A DNA stretch of 32,935 nt from Planctomycetota bacterium (GTDB taxonomy: Bacteria > Planctomycetota > UBA1135 > GCA-002686595), in NCBI GenBank assembly GCA_020847695.1, contig JADLBP010000321.1:1-32935 (forward strand), read 5' to 3'. Position numbers and translations under genes: made by a program. This document shows positions 26,150 to 32,935 of the stretch, piece after piece (within the stretch, counting starts at the first letter, position 1; each line of letters begins with the position of its first letter). The notes beneath the pieces are model-generated. The model worked only from the letters and a program-made list of their open reading frames with translations. It was not told the origin of the DNA and ran no database searches.

Positions 26150-27313
26150 GTGAAGATCCAAAGCATCGAAGCGGCCTGGCTGCACGTTCCCCTGCCTGCC
26201 GACAAGCAACACCGCTCCGACTTCGGGCGCATCGCGGCGTTCGACGGCGTGCTGGTCACCGTCCGCACCGAAGGCGGCGCGGTCGGCTACGGCGAAGCGA
26301 AGCCTGCGGTCGGCAGCAGCGGCAACGGCGCCGCGCTCGCGGCGATCGTCACGCAGGAGCTCGCGCCGCTCTTGATCGGACAGGACGCGTCAGAGATCGG
26401 CGCGCTCGGCCAGCGGATGCTGAACGGCTCGCGCGCGACGCTCGCGCAGCGCGCGGGACGCGCGATGCCGATCCTCGGCCGGCGCGGCGTGCACCAGGCG
26501 GCGATCGCGGGCGTCGATCTCGCGCTCTGGGACCTGCTCGGGAAGTCGCGCGGTTGCTCGGTGTTGACGCTGATCGGCGGCGCGTGCCGTCCGTCGATCC
26601 CGGCGTACGCGAGCGGCGGTTGGGCGCGTGTCGATCGGTTGGCCGAGGAGCTCGGTCGTTACGCCGAACAGGGCTTCCGCGCCGTCAAGATGCGCATCGG
26701 CGCGATGGACGGCGGCGTGACCGCGAGCCTCGCGCGCGTGCGCGCCGCCCGCTCGGCGCTCGGACCCGGGATCGCGCTGATGGTCGACGCGCACGGCACG
26801 CTGAACGTCGCGGAAGCGCGGCGCTTCTGCGCGGCCGCCGCCGACCTCGAGCTGCGCTTCGTCGAGGAGCCGGTCGCCTCCGACGATCGCGCGGGGCTCG
26901 CCGAGGTGCGGCGCTCGGCCGCGCTGCCGATCGCGGCGGGCGAGAGCGAGTTCTCGTGCTTCGACTTCGCCGAGCTGATCGAGCGCCGCGCGCTCGACGT
27001 GCTCCAACCCGATCTCGCGATCGCCGGCGGCTTCAGCGAGGGCCAGCGCATCGCCGCGCTCGCGTGGGCGAGCCGACTCGAGCTCGCGCCGCACTGCTGG
27101 GGCTCGGCGATCTCGTTCCAGGCGGCGCGCACGCTGGCGCTCGCGAGCCCGGCGGGCACGTTCGTCGAGGTGCCGATGGGCGGCGCACCGTTGTTGCGCG
27201 AGCTCGCGTCGATCGACCTCGCGTTGCACGAGGGCGCGCTCCTGCCGCCGCAGGGACCCGGTTGGGGTGTCGAGCCCGATCCCGACTTCGTGAAGCGCTA
27301 CACGCGCGCCTGA
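26150..27313 (+). CDS. Mandelate racemase/muconate lactonizing enzyme family protein
   Basis: This 387-residue enolase-superfamily enzyme abstracts a proton alpha to a carboxylate. It has an N-terminal capping domain and a barrel with Lys180-x-Arg182 (AVKMRIG), metal ligands Asp213 (VDAHG), Glu239 (FVEEPV) and Glu265 (GESEF), and the Asp288/His315 dyad (QPDLAI, PHCWGS) of the mandelate racemase subgroup. The second position of the KxK motif is Arg, which is seen in some acid-sugar dehydratases and racemases, so the reaction is probably dehydration or epimerisation of a sugar acid; this is inference. The start is a GTG at 26150 immediately before KIQSIEAAWLHVPL, a typical family N-terminus. 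The VOC gene follows after seven bases. Confidence 0.9.
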   Translation: MKIQSIEAAWLHVPLPADKQHRSDFGRIAAFDGVLVTVRTEGGAVGYGEAKPAVGSSGNGAALAAIVTQELAPLLIGQDASEIGALGQRMLNGSRATLAQRAGRAMPILGRRGVHQAAIAGVDLALWDLLGKSRGCSVLTLIGGACRPSIPAYASGGWARVDRLAEELGRYAEQGFRAVKMRIGAMDGGVTASLARVRAARSALGPGIALMVDAHGTLNVAEARRFCAAAADLELRFVEEPVASDDRAGLAEVRRSAALPIAAGESEFSCFDFAELIERRALDVLQPDLAIAGGFSEGQRIAALAWASRLELAPHCWGSAISFQAARTLALASPAGTFVEVPMGGAPLLRELASIDLALHEGALLPPQGPGWGVEPDPDFVKRYTRA

Positions 27314-27320
27314 GTCCGCC

Positions 27321-27809
27321 ATGTCCACCGACGCGCACATCCAACACGTCAACGTCAACGTCGACGACCTCGCGACGGCGGTCGCGTTCTATCGCGACGT
27401 GCTCGGCCTGCCACTCGATCCGACTCCCGATCAGGGCTTCGAGTCGCAGTTCTTCCGCATCAACGCGCGCCAACAGATCCACATGAACGTGATCGCCGAC
27501 GTGCGGCCGTTCCGCGGACACTTCTGCCTCGAGGTTGCCGACTTCATGGGCGTGTTCCGCCGCGCGAAGGCCGCGGGCGCGATCGACGTCGCTCCATGGG
27601 GCCGCGTGCGCGCGCTGCCGAGCGGCAAGCTCCAGATGTTCGTGCGCGACCCGCACGGCAACCTGATCGAGATCGCGAGCGCGAGCGGCGCGGAGATCGA
27701 TCCCGCGCTCTTCCGCGACGAGCTCGTCGAGCCCGAGCCCGGCATCTACCGCATGGCGCCCGGCGCGAGCGTCGGTCGCCACGAGCCGGGACGCCCACCG
27801 CGGCCATGA
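27321..27809 (+). CDS. VOC (glyoxalase/dioxygenase fold) family protein
   Basis: This 162-residue VOC-superfamily protein has the two beta-alpha-beta-beta-beta units. Candidate metal ligands are His9 (IQHVNVNV), a His in QIHMNV or GHFCLEV, and Glu near 117 (NLIEIAS), following the family's HxxxExD-like pattern at the start and DPxGNxxE at the end (RDPHGNLIEI). Such proteins catalyse isomerisations, epimerisations or dioxygenations, or bind small molecules. The last four bases overlap the next gene as ATGA, and the first codon lies seven bases after the enolase-superfamily gene, so it is firmly inside the operon and probably acts on an intermediate of the same pathway. Which reaction is unknown. 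Confidence 0.85.
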   Translation: MSTDAHIQHVNVNVDDLATAVAFYRDVLGLPLDPTPDQGFESQFFRINARQQIHMNVIADVRPFRGHFCLEVADFMGVFRRAKAAGAIDVAPWGRVRALPSGKLQMFVRDPHGNLIEIASASGAEIDPALFRDELVEPEPGIYRMAPGASVGRHEPGRPPRP

Positions 27810-28735
27810 TCCTGCTGCTCGAGAGCCTGCATCCGGAGGCCGAGGCGCTGCTCGCGACCGCCGGCGCGATCGTGCGCGCGCCCGAGCCGAACGCGCCGCC
27901 CGCCGAGCTCGCGAGCGTGCGCGCGATCCTCACCCGCGGTCGCGGGCGGATCCCCGACGCGTTGCTCGCGCGCTGTCCCGCGCTGCGCGTGATCGCGCGC
28001 GCCGGCGCGGGGCTCGACAACCTCGACACTCAGGCGGCGGCTCGCCGCGGCATCACCGTGATCTTCGCGCCCGGCGCGAACACGAACACGGTCGCGGAGC
28101 ACACGCTCGCGCTGATGCTCGATCTCGCGCGCGGCATCACGCGCGACGCGCGCGCGGTCGCGGCGGGGCGCTGGGAGGATCGAGCGCGGTATCGAGGGGA
28201 CGAGCTCGGCGGGCTCGTCCTCGGCATCGTCGGCTTCGGCAGCATCGGCCGGCGCGTCGCCGAGCTCGCCGCGGCGTTCCGGATGCGCGTCGTCGTCGCG
28301 GAGCACGGCGCGAGCCCGAGCGCGAACGTCGAGCGCCTGCCGCTCGGCGAGCTGCTCGCCGCGTCGGATGTCGTGACGCTGCACGTGCCGTTGAACGCGA
28401 GCACCCGGCACCTGATCGACGCCGAGCGACTCGCGTGCATGCGGCCGGGCGCACTGTTGATCAACACCGCGCGCGGCGCGTTGATCGACACGGTCGCGTT
28501 GCGCGACGCGCTCGCGAGCGGCCGGCTCGGCGGCTTCGCGGCCGACGTGCTCGACGTCGAGCCTCCGCGCGCGGACGATCCGCTGCTCGGCCTGCCGAAC
28601 GTCGTGCTGACACCGCACGTCGCGTCGCTGACGTCGGCGACGTATCGCGAGCTCTGCCTGTCGACGGCGACCAACGTCGTGCGCGTGCTGCACGGCGAGA
28701 CCCCTGACGCGCGCAGCGTGTTCCGCGGCGTCTGA
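27806..28735 (+). CDS. D-isomer specific 2-hydroxyacid dehydrogenase
   Basis: The 309-residue NAD(P)-dependent dehydrogenase of the phosphoglycerate dehydrogenase-like family has the nucleotide-binding motif GFGSIG (about 143-148) and a complete catalytic triad: Arg223 (INTARG), Glu252 (DVLDVEP) and His271 (TPHVAS). It reduces 2-keto acids to D-2-hydroxy acids or the reverse. There is no ACT domain, which argues against a full-length SerA. The start ATG overlaps the VOC stop as ATGA, implying coupling. As the last gene of the four-gene run it may process a 2-keto or 2-hydroxy acid made by the enolase-superfamily enzyme. The gene end faces a convergent gene, with a hairpin between them. Confidence 0.92.
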   Translation: MILLLESLHPEAEALLATAGAIVRAPEPNAPPAELASVRAILTRGRGRIPDALLARCPALRVIARAGAGLDNLDTQAAARRGITVIFAPGANTNTVAEHTLALMLDLARGITRDARAVAAGRWEDRARYRGDELGGLVLGIVGFGSIGRRVAELAAAFRMRVVVAEHGASPSANVERLPLGELLAASDVVTLHVPLNASTRHLIDAERLACMRPGALLINTARGALIDTVALRDALASGRLGGFAADVLDVEPPRADDPLLGLPNVVLTPHVASLTSATYRELCLSTATNVVRVLHGETPDARSVFRGV

Positions 28736-28770
28736 ATTCGGTCGGCGCGGCGACTCGCGCGCGGGAGCAC

Positions 28771-28806
28771 GCGAGGCCGACCGCTCGCTCGAGCAGCCGG
28801 CCTCGC
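28771..28806. terminator. Hairpin between convergent genes, possible bidirectional terminator
   Basis: GCGAGGCCG (28771-28779) pairs perfectly with CGGCCTCGC (28798-28806); inside, GCTC (28783-28786) pairs with GAGC (28791-28794). It sits midway between the dehydrogenase stop (28735) and the stop of the opposite-strand secreted protein (28856), where a shared terminator is expected. No T-run on either side. Confidence 0.45.
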
Positions 28807-28855
28807 ACGACTCAGATCGGCACTCCGTCACCGGCGCTCGACCGGTGCGTCGATG

Positions 28856-29866
28856 TCACGGGCAGAGCAGGATCTCCGCCGCGTTGCTCAAGCTGGTCCC
28901 GAACGGAGCGAGCGGATCGCGCGACCACGCTTGGATGTAGACGAAGCTCGGTGCGAGCGATGCCGGCAGCGCCGTCGTGATGTCGAGCACCATCTGTCCC
29001 GAGCAGTCGGACGGCGGCGGATTGCCTCCGCTCGATTGCGCCGGAGTGCGCACCACCGGCAACTGCACGCACAGCGTCCCGCCTTGGAACGGCAGGTTCT
29101 GCGCCGCGGAGCCGTAGAAGAACACGCCGAACTTGTTGTTGAGCAAGTTGGACGCGGTCACGTTCCAAGGTCCGCCCGACATCGAGGGCGAGCCCGCGTC
29201 GGTCGAGAGTCCGGGCGTGCAACCTTGCGAGTTGACCTTGCCCTGGCAGTAGATCACCGCGTCCTTCGGGCCGCATTCGATCTCGATCTGCGAGAACGCG
29301 ATGCTGAGCGGGTTCACCGGGCCGTCGTCGATCGTCCAGTTGTAGACCTGCAGGCCCGTGAACGTGTACGTGCCGAGCGCATCGAGCACGTCGAGCGACG
29401 GCAACGTGCTCCCGCCGTACGTGACGTAGAAGTTGTCGATGAAGCTCCCGAACGCGCCGTTCTGGTTGAGCGACACGCCGAACGGAAGGTCGACGTTGGT
29501 CGAGACCAGGAAGCCGTCGACCGCGGGATCGTTGTCGCGGATCACGAAGTACGGGGTCTGGCCGGCGGGGAACGGGCTCTTCAGTCCGATCGTCGTCGCG
29601 CCCGCGGTCAGCGTGAACGAGCTCTGCACGATCCGATAGCCGCGCGTCGGGAAGTTCGGGCTGTTGACGAAGTCGCTCGAGTCGAGCACGAACGTCATCG
29701 TCGCGACGTCGTCCTTCTTCGCGAGCCCGAGCGGCGGCGCGGTGATCTGGTTGTACTCGACGGTCCCGGTGACGGTGACCGTGACGGGGATGCCCGAGAA
29801 GGCGGGCGCGGCGAGCGCGAGGGTCGAGAGGGCGGCTGCCACGCTGAGGATGCGCGTGTGCGTCAT
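28856..29866 (-). CDS. Secreted protein with planctomycete-type four-cysteine C-terminal module
   Basis: The 336 residues begin with a signal peptide (ILSVAAALSTLALAAPAFSG, cleavage after AFS). Residues ~25-200 are a beta-rich domain (VTVTVTGTVEYNQITAPPLG, DDVATMTFVLDSSDFV) of a type seen in proteins that end in exosortase tags, but no PEP-CTERM tail is present. Residues 203-336 match the C-terminal module of the 17694 protein: YCQGKVNSQGC, LLNNKFGVFFYG, GGTLCVQLP, GGNPPPSDCSG, QAWSRDP. Unlike the 17694 gene, codon use is as GC-rich as the neighbours. The ATG at 29866 follows CAGGAAGCC. It is transcribed alone, convergent with the dehydrogenase operon. Probably extracellular or surface-attached; the function is unknown. 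Confidence 0.85.
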   Translation of the reverse strand: MTHTRILSVAAALSTLALAAPAFSGIPVTVTVTGTVEYNQITAPPLGLAKKDDVATMTFVLDSSDFVNSPNFPTRGYRIVQSSFTLTAGATTIGLKSPFPAGQTPYFVIRDNDPAVDGFLVSTNVDLPFGVSLNQNGAFGSFIDNFYVTYGGSTLPSLDVLDALGTYTFTGLQVYNWTIDDGPVNPLSIAFSQIEIECGPKDAVIYCQGKVNSQGCTPGLSTDAGSPSMSGGPWNVTASNLLNNKFGVFFYGSAAQNLPFQGGTLCVQLPVVRTPAQSSGGNPPPSDCSGQMVLDITTALPASLAPSFVYIQAWSRDPLAPFGTSLSNAAEILLCP

Positions 29867-30225
29867 GACGTTGCTGGCTTCCTGTTGGGAGATGGGCCCA
29901 CGCCCTGCTGCGCGGATCGCGGCGCGTCGTTCGAACGGAACGTGGCGCGCCGGGCGGCGAGGACCGAGAGGCGGTCCATCTTATCGGGACGCGCTCGCGG
30001 CGGCGGTCGCGAGCGCGCGAGCGTCCGGCCGCGCTTCATCGGCGTCCGAGCGCCGATGCGTTTCACCTGGACGCCGACACCGTTTGCGCGACTTCGCCGG
30101 CGAACGCGTGGTGCGTCGAGCGCGCGGTGGGATTCCGTCGGCGGTTCGCTCACACTGAGCGAAGAGCTCGACGTGCGCGGGCGTTTCGCGCGGTCGCCGT
30201 CGTGCTCGGGTCGAGACGCGTTGCG
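29867..30225. promoter_or_regulatory. Divergent intergenic region, no gene seen
   Basis: These 359 bases separate the divergent starts of the secreted protein (29866) and the DUF6288 gene (30226). Open frames inside are arginine-rich and unsupported. I found no clear -10/-35 pair, riboswitch or strong hairpin; promoters for both genes must lie here. Confidence 0.4.
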
Positions 30226-32664
30226 ATGAGAACCTCACACTCGAGTTTTCGCGCGTGCCTCGCGGCGTGCGCGCTCGCGTTCGCCGCGGCGCTCGCGTTC
30301 GCGCAGAGCTCCGTGCCGGACTTGACGCGCGGCGGTGCGCCGGACGACGCGCACGACTGGAATCTCGGTCCGACCGGTGCGCGCGGTTGGATCGCCGGAC
30401 GCGGCTGCGAAACGCTCGATGCGCGGCAGATCCTGATCACGCAGGTCGAACGCGGCTCGCCCGCGGACGGCGTGCTCGAGGTCGGGGACGTGCTCGTCGG
30501 TCTCGACGGCGAGGCGTTCGCGTTCGATGCGCGTCGCGCGTTCGGCGCGGCGATCACCCGCGCCGAGGGAGGAGAGCGACGCGGCGCCTTGCGCGTCCTG
30601 CGTTGGCGCAGAGGCAAGACGGAGCCGGCGACGCTGAAGCTCGCCGTGCTCGGCGACTACGCGGACTCGGCGCCATACGACTGCGCCAAGTCGAAGCGCA
30701 TCGTCGAGGGCGCCGTGCGGCACCTGCTCTCTCGCGAACTCGACGATTCCGTTCCGGGCCTGGTCGCGGCGCTCGGCCTGCTCGCGACAGGTCGCGAGGA
30801 CTCCAAGGCTCCCGTGCGCCAGCTCGCGAGGCGCATCGGGAGGCGCGACCTCGAGCTCGAAATCGAACCGGGGATGCTCGCGTGGTCGTGGGGCTTCTCG
30901 AACCTGTTCCTGACCGAGTACCACCTCGCGACCGGTGACGAGGCCGTGTTGCCCGCGATCCGCGAGTACGCGACGAAGCTCGCGTGCGGCCAGAGCGAGG
31001 TCGGCACCTGGGGGCACGGACTGGTCGTGCCCGAGCGCGGCGGCGCGCTCGGAGGCTACGGCGCGCTCAACCAGGCGGGCGCAGTGTGTTGGCTCTCCCT
31101 CGTCCTCGCCGAGAAGTGCGGTGTGAAAGATGCGGTCGTGCGCCGCGCGATCGAGAGGTCCGCGCGCTTCTTCCGCTTCTACGTCGGCAAGGGGAGCATC
31201 CCGTACGGCGATCACGCGCCGTACTACTTCCTGCACGACAACAACGGCAAGAACGGACAGGTGGCGCTCGGATTCGACTGGCTCGGCGACGGCGAAGCCG
31301 TGCGCTTCTTCTCGCGCTTGTCGACGGCTTCGTACGCGGAGCGCGAGATCGGGCACACCGGCAACTACTTCGGGTTCTTGTTCGGTCCGCTCGGCGTCGC
31401 TCGCGCAGGGCGCGACGCCGCGGCAGCGCACCTGGAGGAGCTGCGCTGGTATCTCGACCTCGCGCGGCGCGCGGACGGCAGCTTCGTCTATCAGGGCGGC
31501 GCGGGAGAGGTCGATTCGTACGACGGTTGGGACGCGACCGGCGCGTTCCTGCTCACGTACGCGCTGCCGCTGCGCAAGCTCTACCTCACCGGCAAGGGCG
31601 TCGACGAGCGGAACGCGCTGCGCGGCGCCGAGCTCGAAGCGGTGATCGCGGACGGCCGGAACTTCGACGCCTGGCATCTCGAGGACGCGTACCGGACGCG
31701 CAAGACGCCCGAGCTGCTCGAGTGCCTGCGGAGCGCGTCGCCGACGGTGCGCTACCGCGCCGCGAACGCGCTCGCCGCGCGTCCGGGCGAGGTGTTGCCG
31801 CGCGTGATCGCGTTGCTCGCGAGCGAGGAACTCACGGCGCGCTACGGAGCGTGCCAGACGCTCGAGCTCGCGGGCGCCGCCGCGGCACCGGCGGTCGACG
31901 CGCTGATCACCCAGCTCGCGCACCCGGATCCGTGGCTGCGGATCCGTGCGGCCTACGCGCTCGCGGGCATCGGCGAGCCGGCGCGCAAGGCGGTGCCGGA
32001 GCTCTTGAAGCTCGCGCTCGCGGACACGCCCGACGATCCTCGTCGGACGACGCGGCGCTACCTCGGACTCGCGCTCTTCCTCGGCGGTTACGTGGACACC
32101 GGACCGCGGCGCGGGCTGCTCGCGGACTCGTTCGACGGCGTCGATTCCGAGGCGCTGTTGCAGGCGGTCCGAGCGATGCTCGGCACCGACGACGGGCTCG
32201 TCCGCGCGCAGATCGCGACGGTGTACGACCGGCTCTCCGCGGAGCAACTCGACGCGCTCTGGCCCGACATCCTCGCCGCGGTCGAGCACGGCGCGCCGAG
32301 CGGCGAGATGTTCGCGGAGGAGATTCGAGTCGCGGGGCTGCGGCTCCTGGCGCGGCACCGCGTGCGAGAGGGGCTGCGCGCCTGCGTCGACTACGCGCGC
32401 CGCCAGAACTCGTGGGGCAGCGAGACGCGGATGGGAGAGATCCTCGGGTGCCTCGAGGCCTATGGCGCGCACGCTCGAGAGCTCTTGCCGGAGCTGCGCG
32501 AGCTCGCCGCCGCCTGCCGCGACGAGGCCGACTTCCCCGAGGACTGCAAGCAGAAGAAGGTCGCCGCCGTCGAGGCTGCGATTCGCGCCGTCGAGGCGTC
32601 CGAAGAGCGACCCGTCTTGCGCGCGATCACCGTCGAAGGACCCAAGCAGAGAACGCACCGATGA
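30226..32664 (+). CDS. DUF6288 protein: secreted, PDZ-like domain, alpha-helical barrel and HEAT repeats
   Basis: The 812 residues begin with a signal peptide (cleavage after AFA near 25). The DUF6288 hallmark follows: NLGPTGARGWIAG, then DARQILITQVERGSPADGVL with GDVLVGLDGEAF, a PDZ-like domain at about 55-125. Residues ~140-480 look like an alpha/alpha barrel similar to terpene cyclase-like folds (WGHGLVVPERGGALGGYGALNQ, DGSFVYQGG, YDGWDATGAFLLTYALP). HEAT-like repeats follow at ~495-650 (RYRAANALAARPGEVLPRVI, WLRIRAAYALAGIGEPARKA). The biochemical function of DUF6288 is not known; it is frequent in planctomycetes. ATG 30226 is chosen for the signal peptide. The stop overlaps the next gene as ATGA, linking it to a sialate O-acetylesterase-like enzyme. 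Confidence 0.88.
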   Translation: MRTSHSSFRACLAACALAFAAALAFAQSSVPDLTRGGAPDDAHDWNLGPTGARGWIAGRGCETLDARQILITQVERGSPADGVLEVGDVLVGLDGEAFAFDARRAFGAAITRAEGGERRGALRVLRWRRGKTEPATLKLAVLGDYADSAPYDCAKSKRIVEGAVRHLLSRELDDSVPGLVAALGLLATGREDSKAPVRQLARRIGRRDLELEIEPGMLAWSWGFSNLFLTEYHLATGDEAVLPAIREYATKLACGQSEVGTWGHGLVVPERGGALGGYGALNQAGAVCWLSLVLAEKCGVKDAVVRRAIERSARFFRFYVGKGSIPYGDHAPYYFLHDNNGKNGQVALGFDWLGDGEAVRFFSRLSTASYAEREIGHTGNYFGFLFGPLGVARAGRDAAAAHLEELRWYLDLARRADGSFVYQGGAGEVDSYDGWDATGAFLLTYALPLRKLYLTGKGVDERNALRGAELEAVIADGRNFDAWHLEDAYRTRKTPELLECLRSASPTVRYRAANALAARPGEVLPRVIALLASEELTARYGACQTLELAGAAAAPAVDALITQLAHPDPWLRIRAAYALAGIGEPARKAVPELLKLALADTPDDPRRTTRRYLGLALFLGGYVDTGPRRGLLADSFDGVDSEALLQAVRAMLGTDDGLVRAQIATVYDRLSAEQLDALWPDILAAVEHGAPSGEMFAEEIRVAGLRLLARHRVREGLRACVDYARRQNSWGSETRMGEILGCLEAYGAHARELLPELRELAAACRDEADFPEDCKQKKVAAVEAAIRAVEASEERPVLRAITVEGPKQRTHR

Positions 32665-32935
32665 GTTCCAGAGTCGTCCGAGGCGTCGTCGCGTGGATCG
32701 GCGGCTTCGTCGTCGCCGTACTCGCGGCGACGGCGAGCGCGAAGGGCCGCGTCCAGGTCTTCGTCCTGGCCGGGCAATCGAACATGGAGGGGCCGGCGGT
32801 GCTCGACGTCGCTCGCGAGTGGAACCGCGCGGACTACAACGACGGCCGCGGCACGCTCGCGGAAGTGATGCGCGTCCCGGCGAACGCGGCGCGCTACGCG
32901 CACCTGAAGGACGCGAACGGCGCGTGGACCGTGCG
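32661..32935 (+). CDS. Sialate O-acetylesterase-like (SASA domain) protein, 3' part outside window
   Basis: The 91 visible codons show a signal peptide or anchor (VVAWIGGFVVAVLAATASA, cleavage near 27) followed by VQVFVLAGQSNMEGP, the block containing the catalytic Ser of the SGNH-like SASA esterases, which remove acetyl groups from carbohydrates outside the cytoplasm. The start overlaps the DUF6288 stop as ATGA, so the two are translationally coupled. The rest, including the Asp/His of the active site, is beyond the right edge. Planctomycetes often keep such esterases with sulfatases and other glycan genes. Confidence 0.85.
   Translation, partial: MSSRVVRGVVAWIGGFVVAVLAATASAKGRVQVFVLAGQSNMEGPAVLDVAREWNRADYNDGRGTLAEVMRVPANAARYAHLKDANGAWTV

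Overview
The window is very GC-rich DNA with strong third-position G/C bias and about 24 supported genes, one gene fragment and no visible rRNA, tRNA or CRISPR array. Gene content points to a Planctomycetota-like bacterium: a DUF6288 protein with a sialate O-acetylesterase-type neighbour, Tat-exported aldo/keto reductase, tricorn protease, sugar phosphate isomerase/epimerase, and secreted proteins sharing a four-cysteine C-terminal module with a GNPPPxDCSG motif. The assignment is inference from gene families.

Region 1 (1-6472, minus strand) is a compact [NiFe] hydrogenase operon in the order small subunit, large subunit, cytochrome b, maturation protease, hypA, hypB, hypF. The small subunit has the six cysteines of the oxygen-tolerant group 1d type at exactly the mature positions of E. 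coli hydrogenase 1 (17, 19, 20, 115, 120, 149). From cytochrome b onward every gene overlaps the next. hypF runs off the left edge; hypC, hypD and hypE are not in the window.

Region 2 (7210-12109, plus strand), divergent from the hydrogenase, holds two paralogous membrane proteins that join an NqrB/RnfD/UnbU-like domain to C-terminal Sel1-like repeats. They flank a Tat-signal aldo/keto reductase. The function of this triplet is unknown and it is the best candidate here for an undescribed system.

Region 3 (12135-14432, minus strand) pairs a SenB-type glycosyltransferase (selenosugar synthase family) with a membrane-anchored thioredoxin-like protein. Region 4 (14622-17171) holds two proteins of unknown function and an Acg-like nitroreductase.

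Region 5 (17306-19424) looks like a rearrangement. A C-terminal scrap of a CPA2 cation/proton antiporter ends abruptly where a lower-GC segment begins; that segment carries a secreted seven-repeat beta-propeller protein with its own palindrome-bearing promoter region.

Region 6 (19582-24897) has a large tricorn protease homologue, an 869-base stretch rich in hairpins with no convincing gene, a small XRE regulator and a small putative lipoprotein. Region 7 (25111-28735) is a probable sugar or sugar-acid operon: epimerase, enolase-superfamily enzyme, VOC protein and D-2-hydroxyacid dehydrogenase. Region 8 (28856-32935) has a secreted protein on the minus strand with the same C-terminal module as the propeller protein, then a DUF6288 protein overlapping the start of a sialate O-acetylesterase-like gene cut by the right edge.
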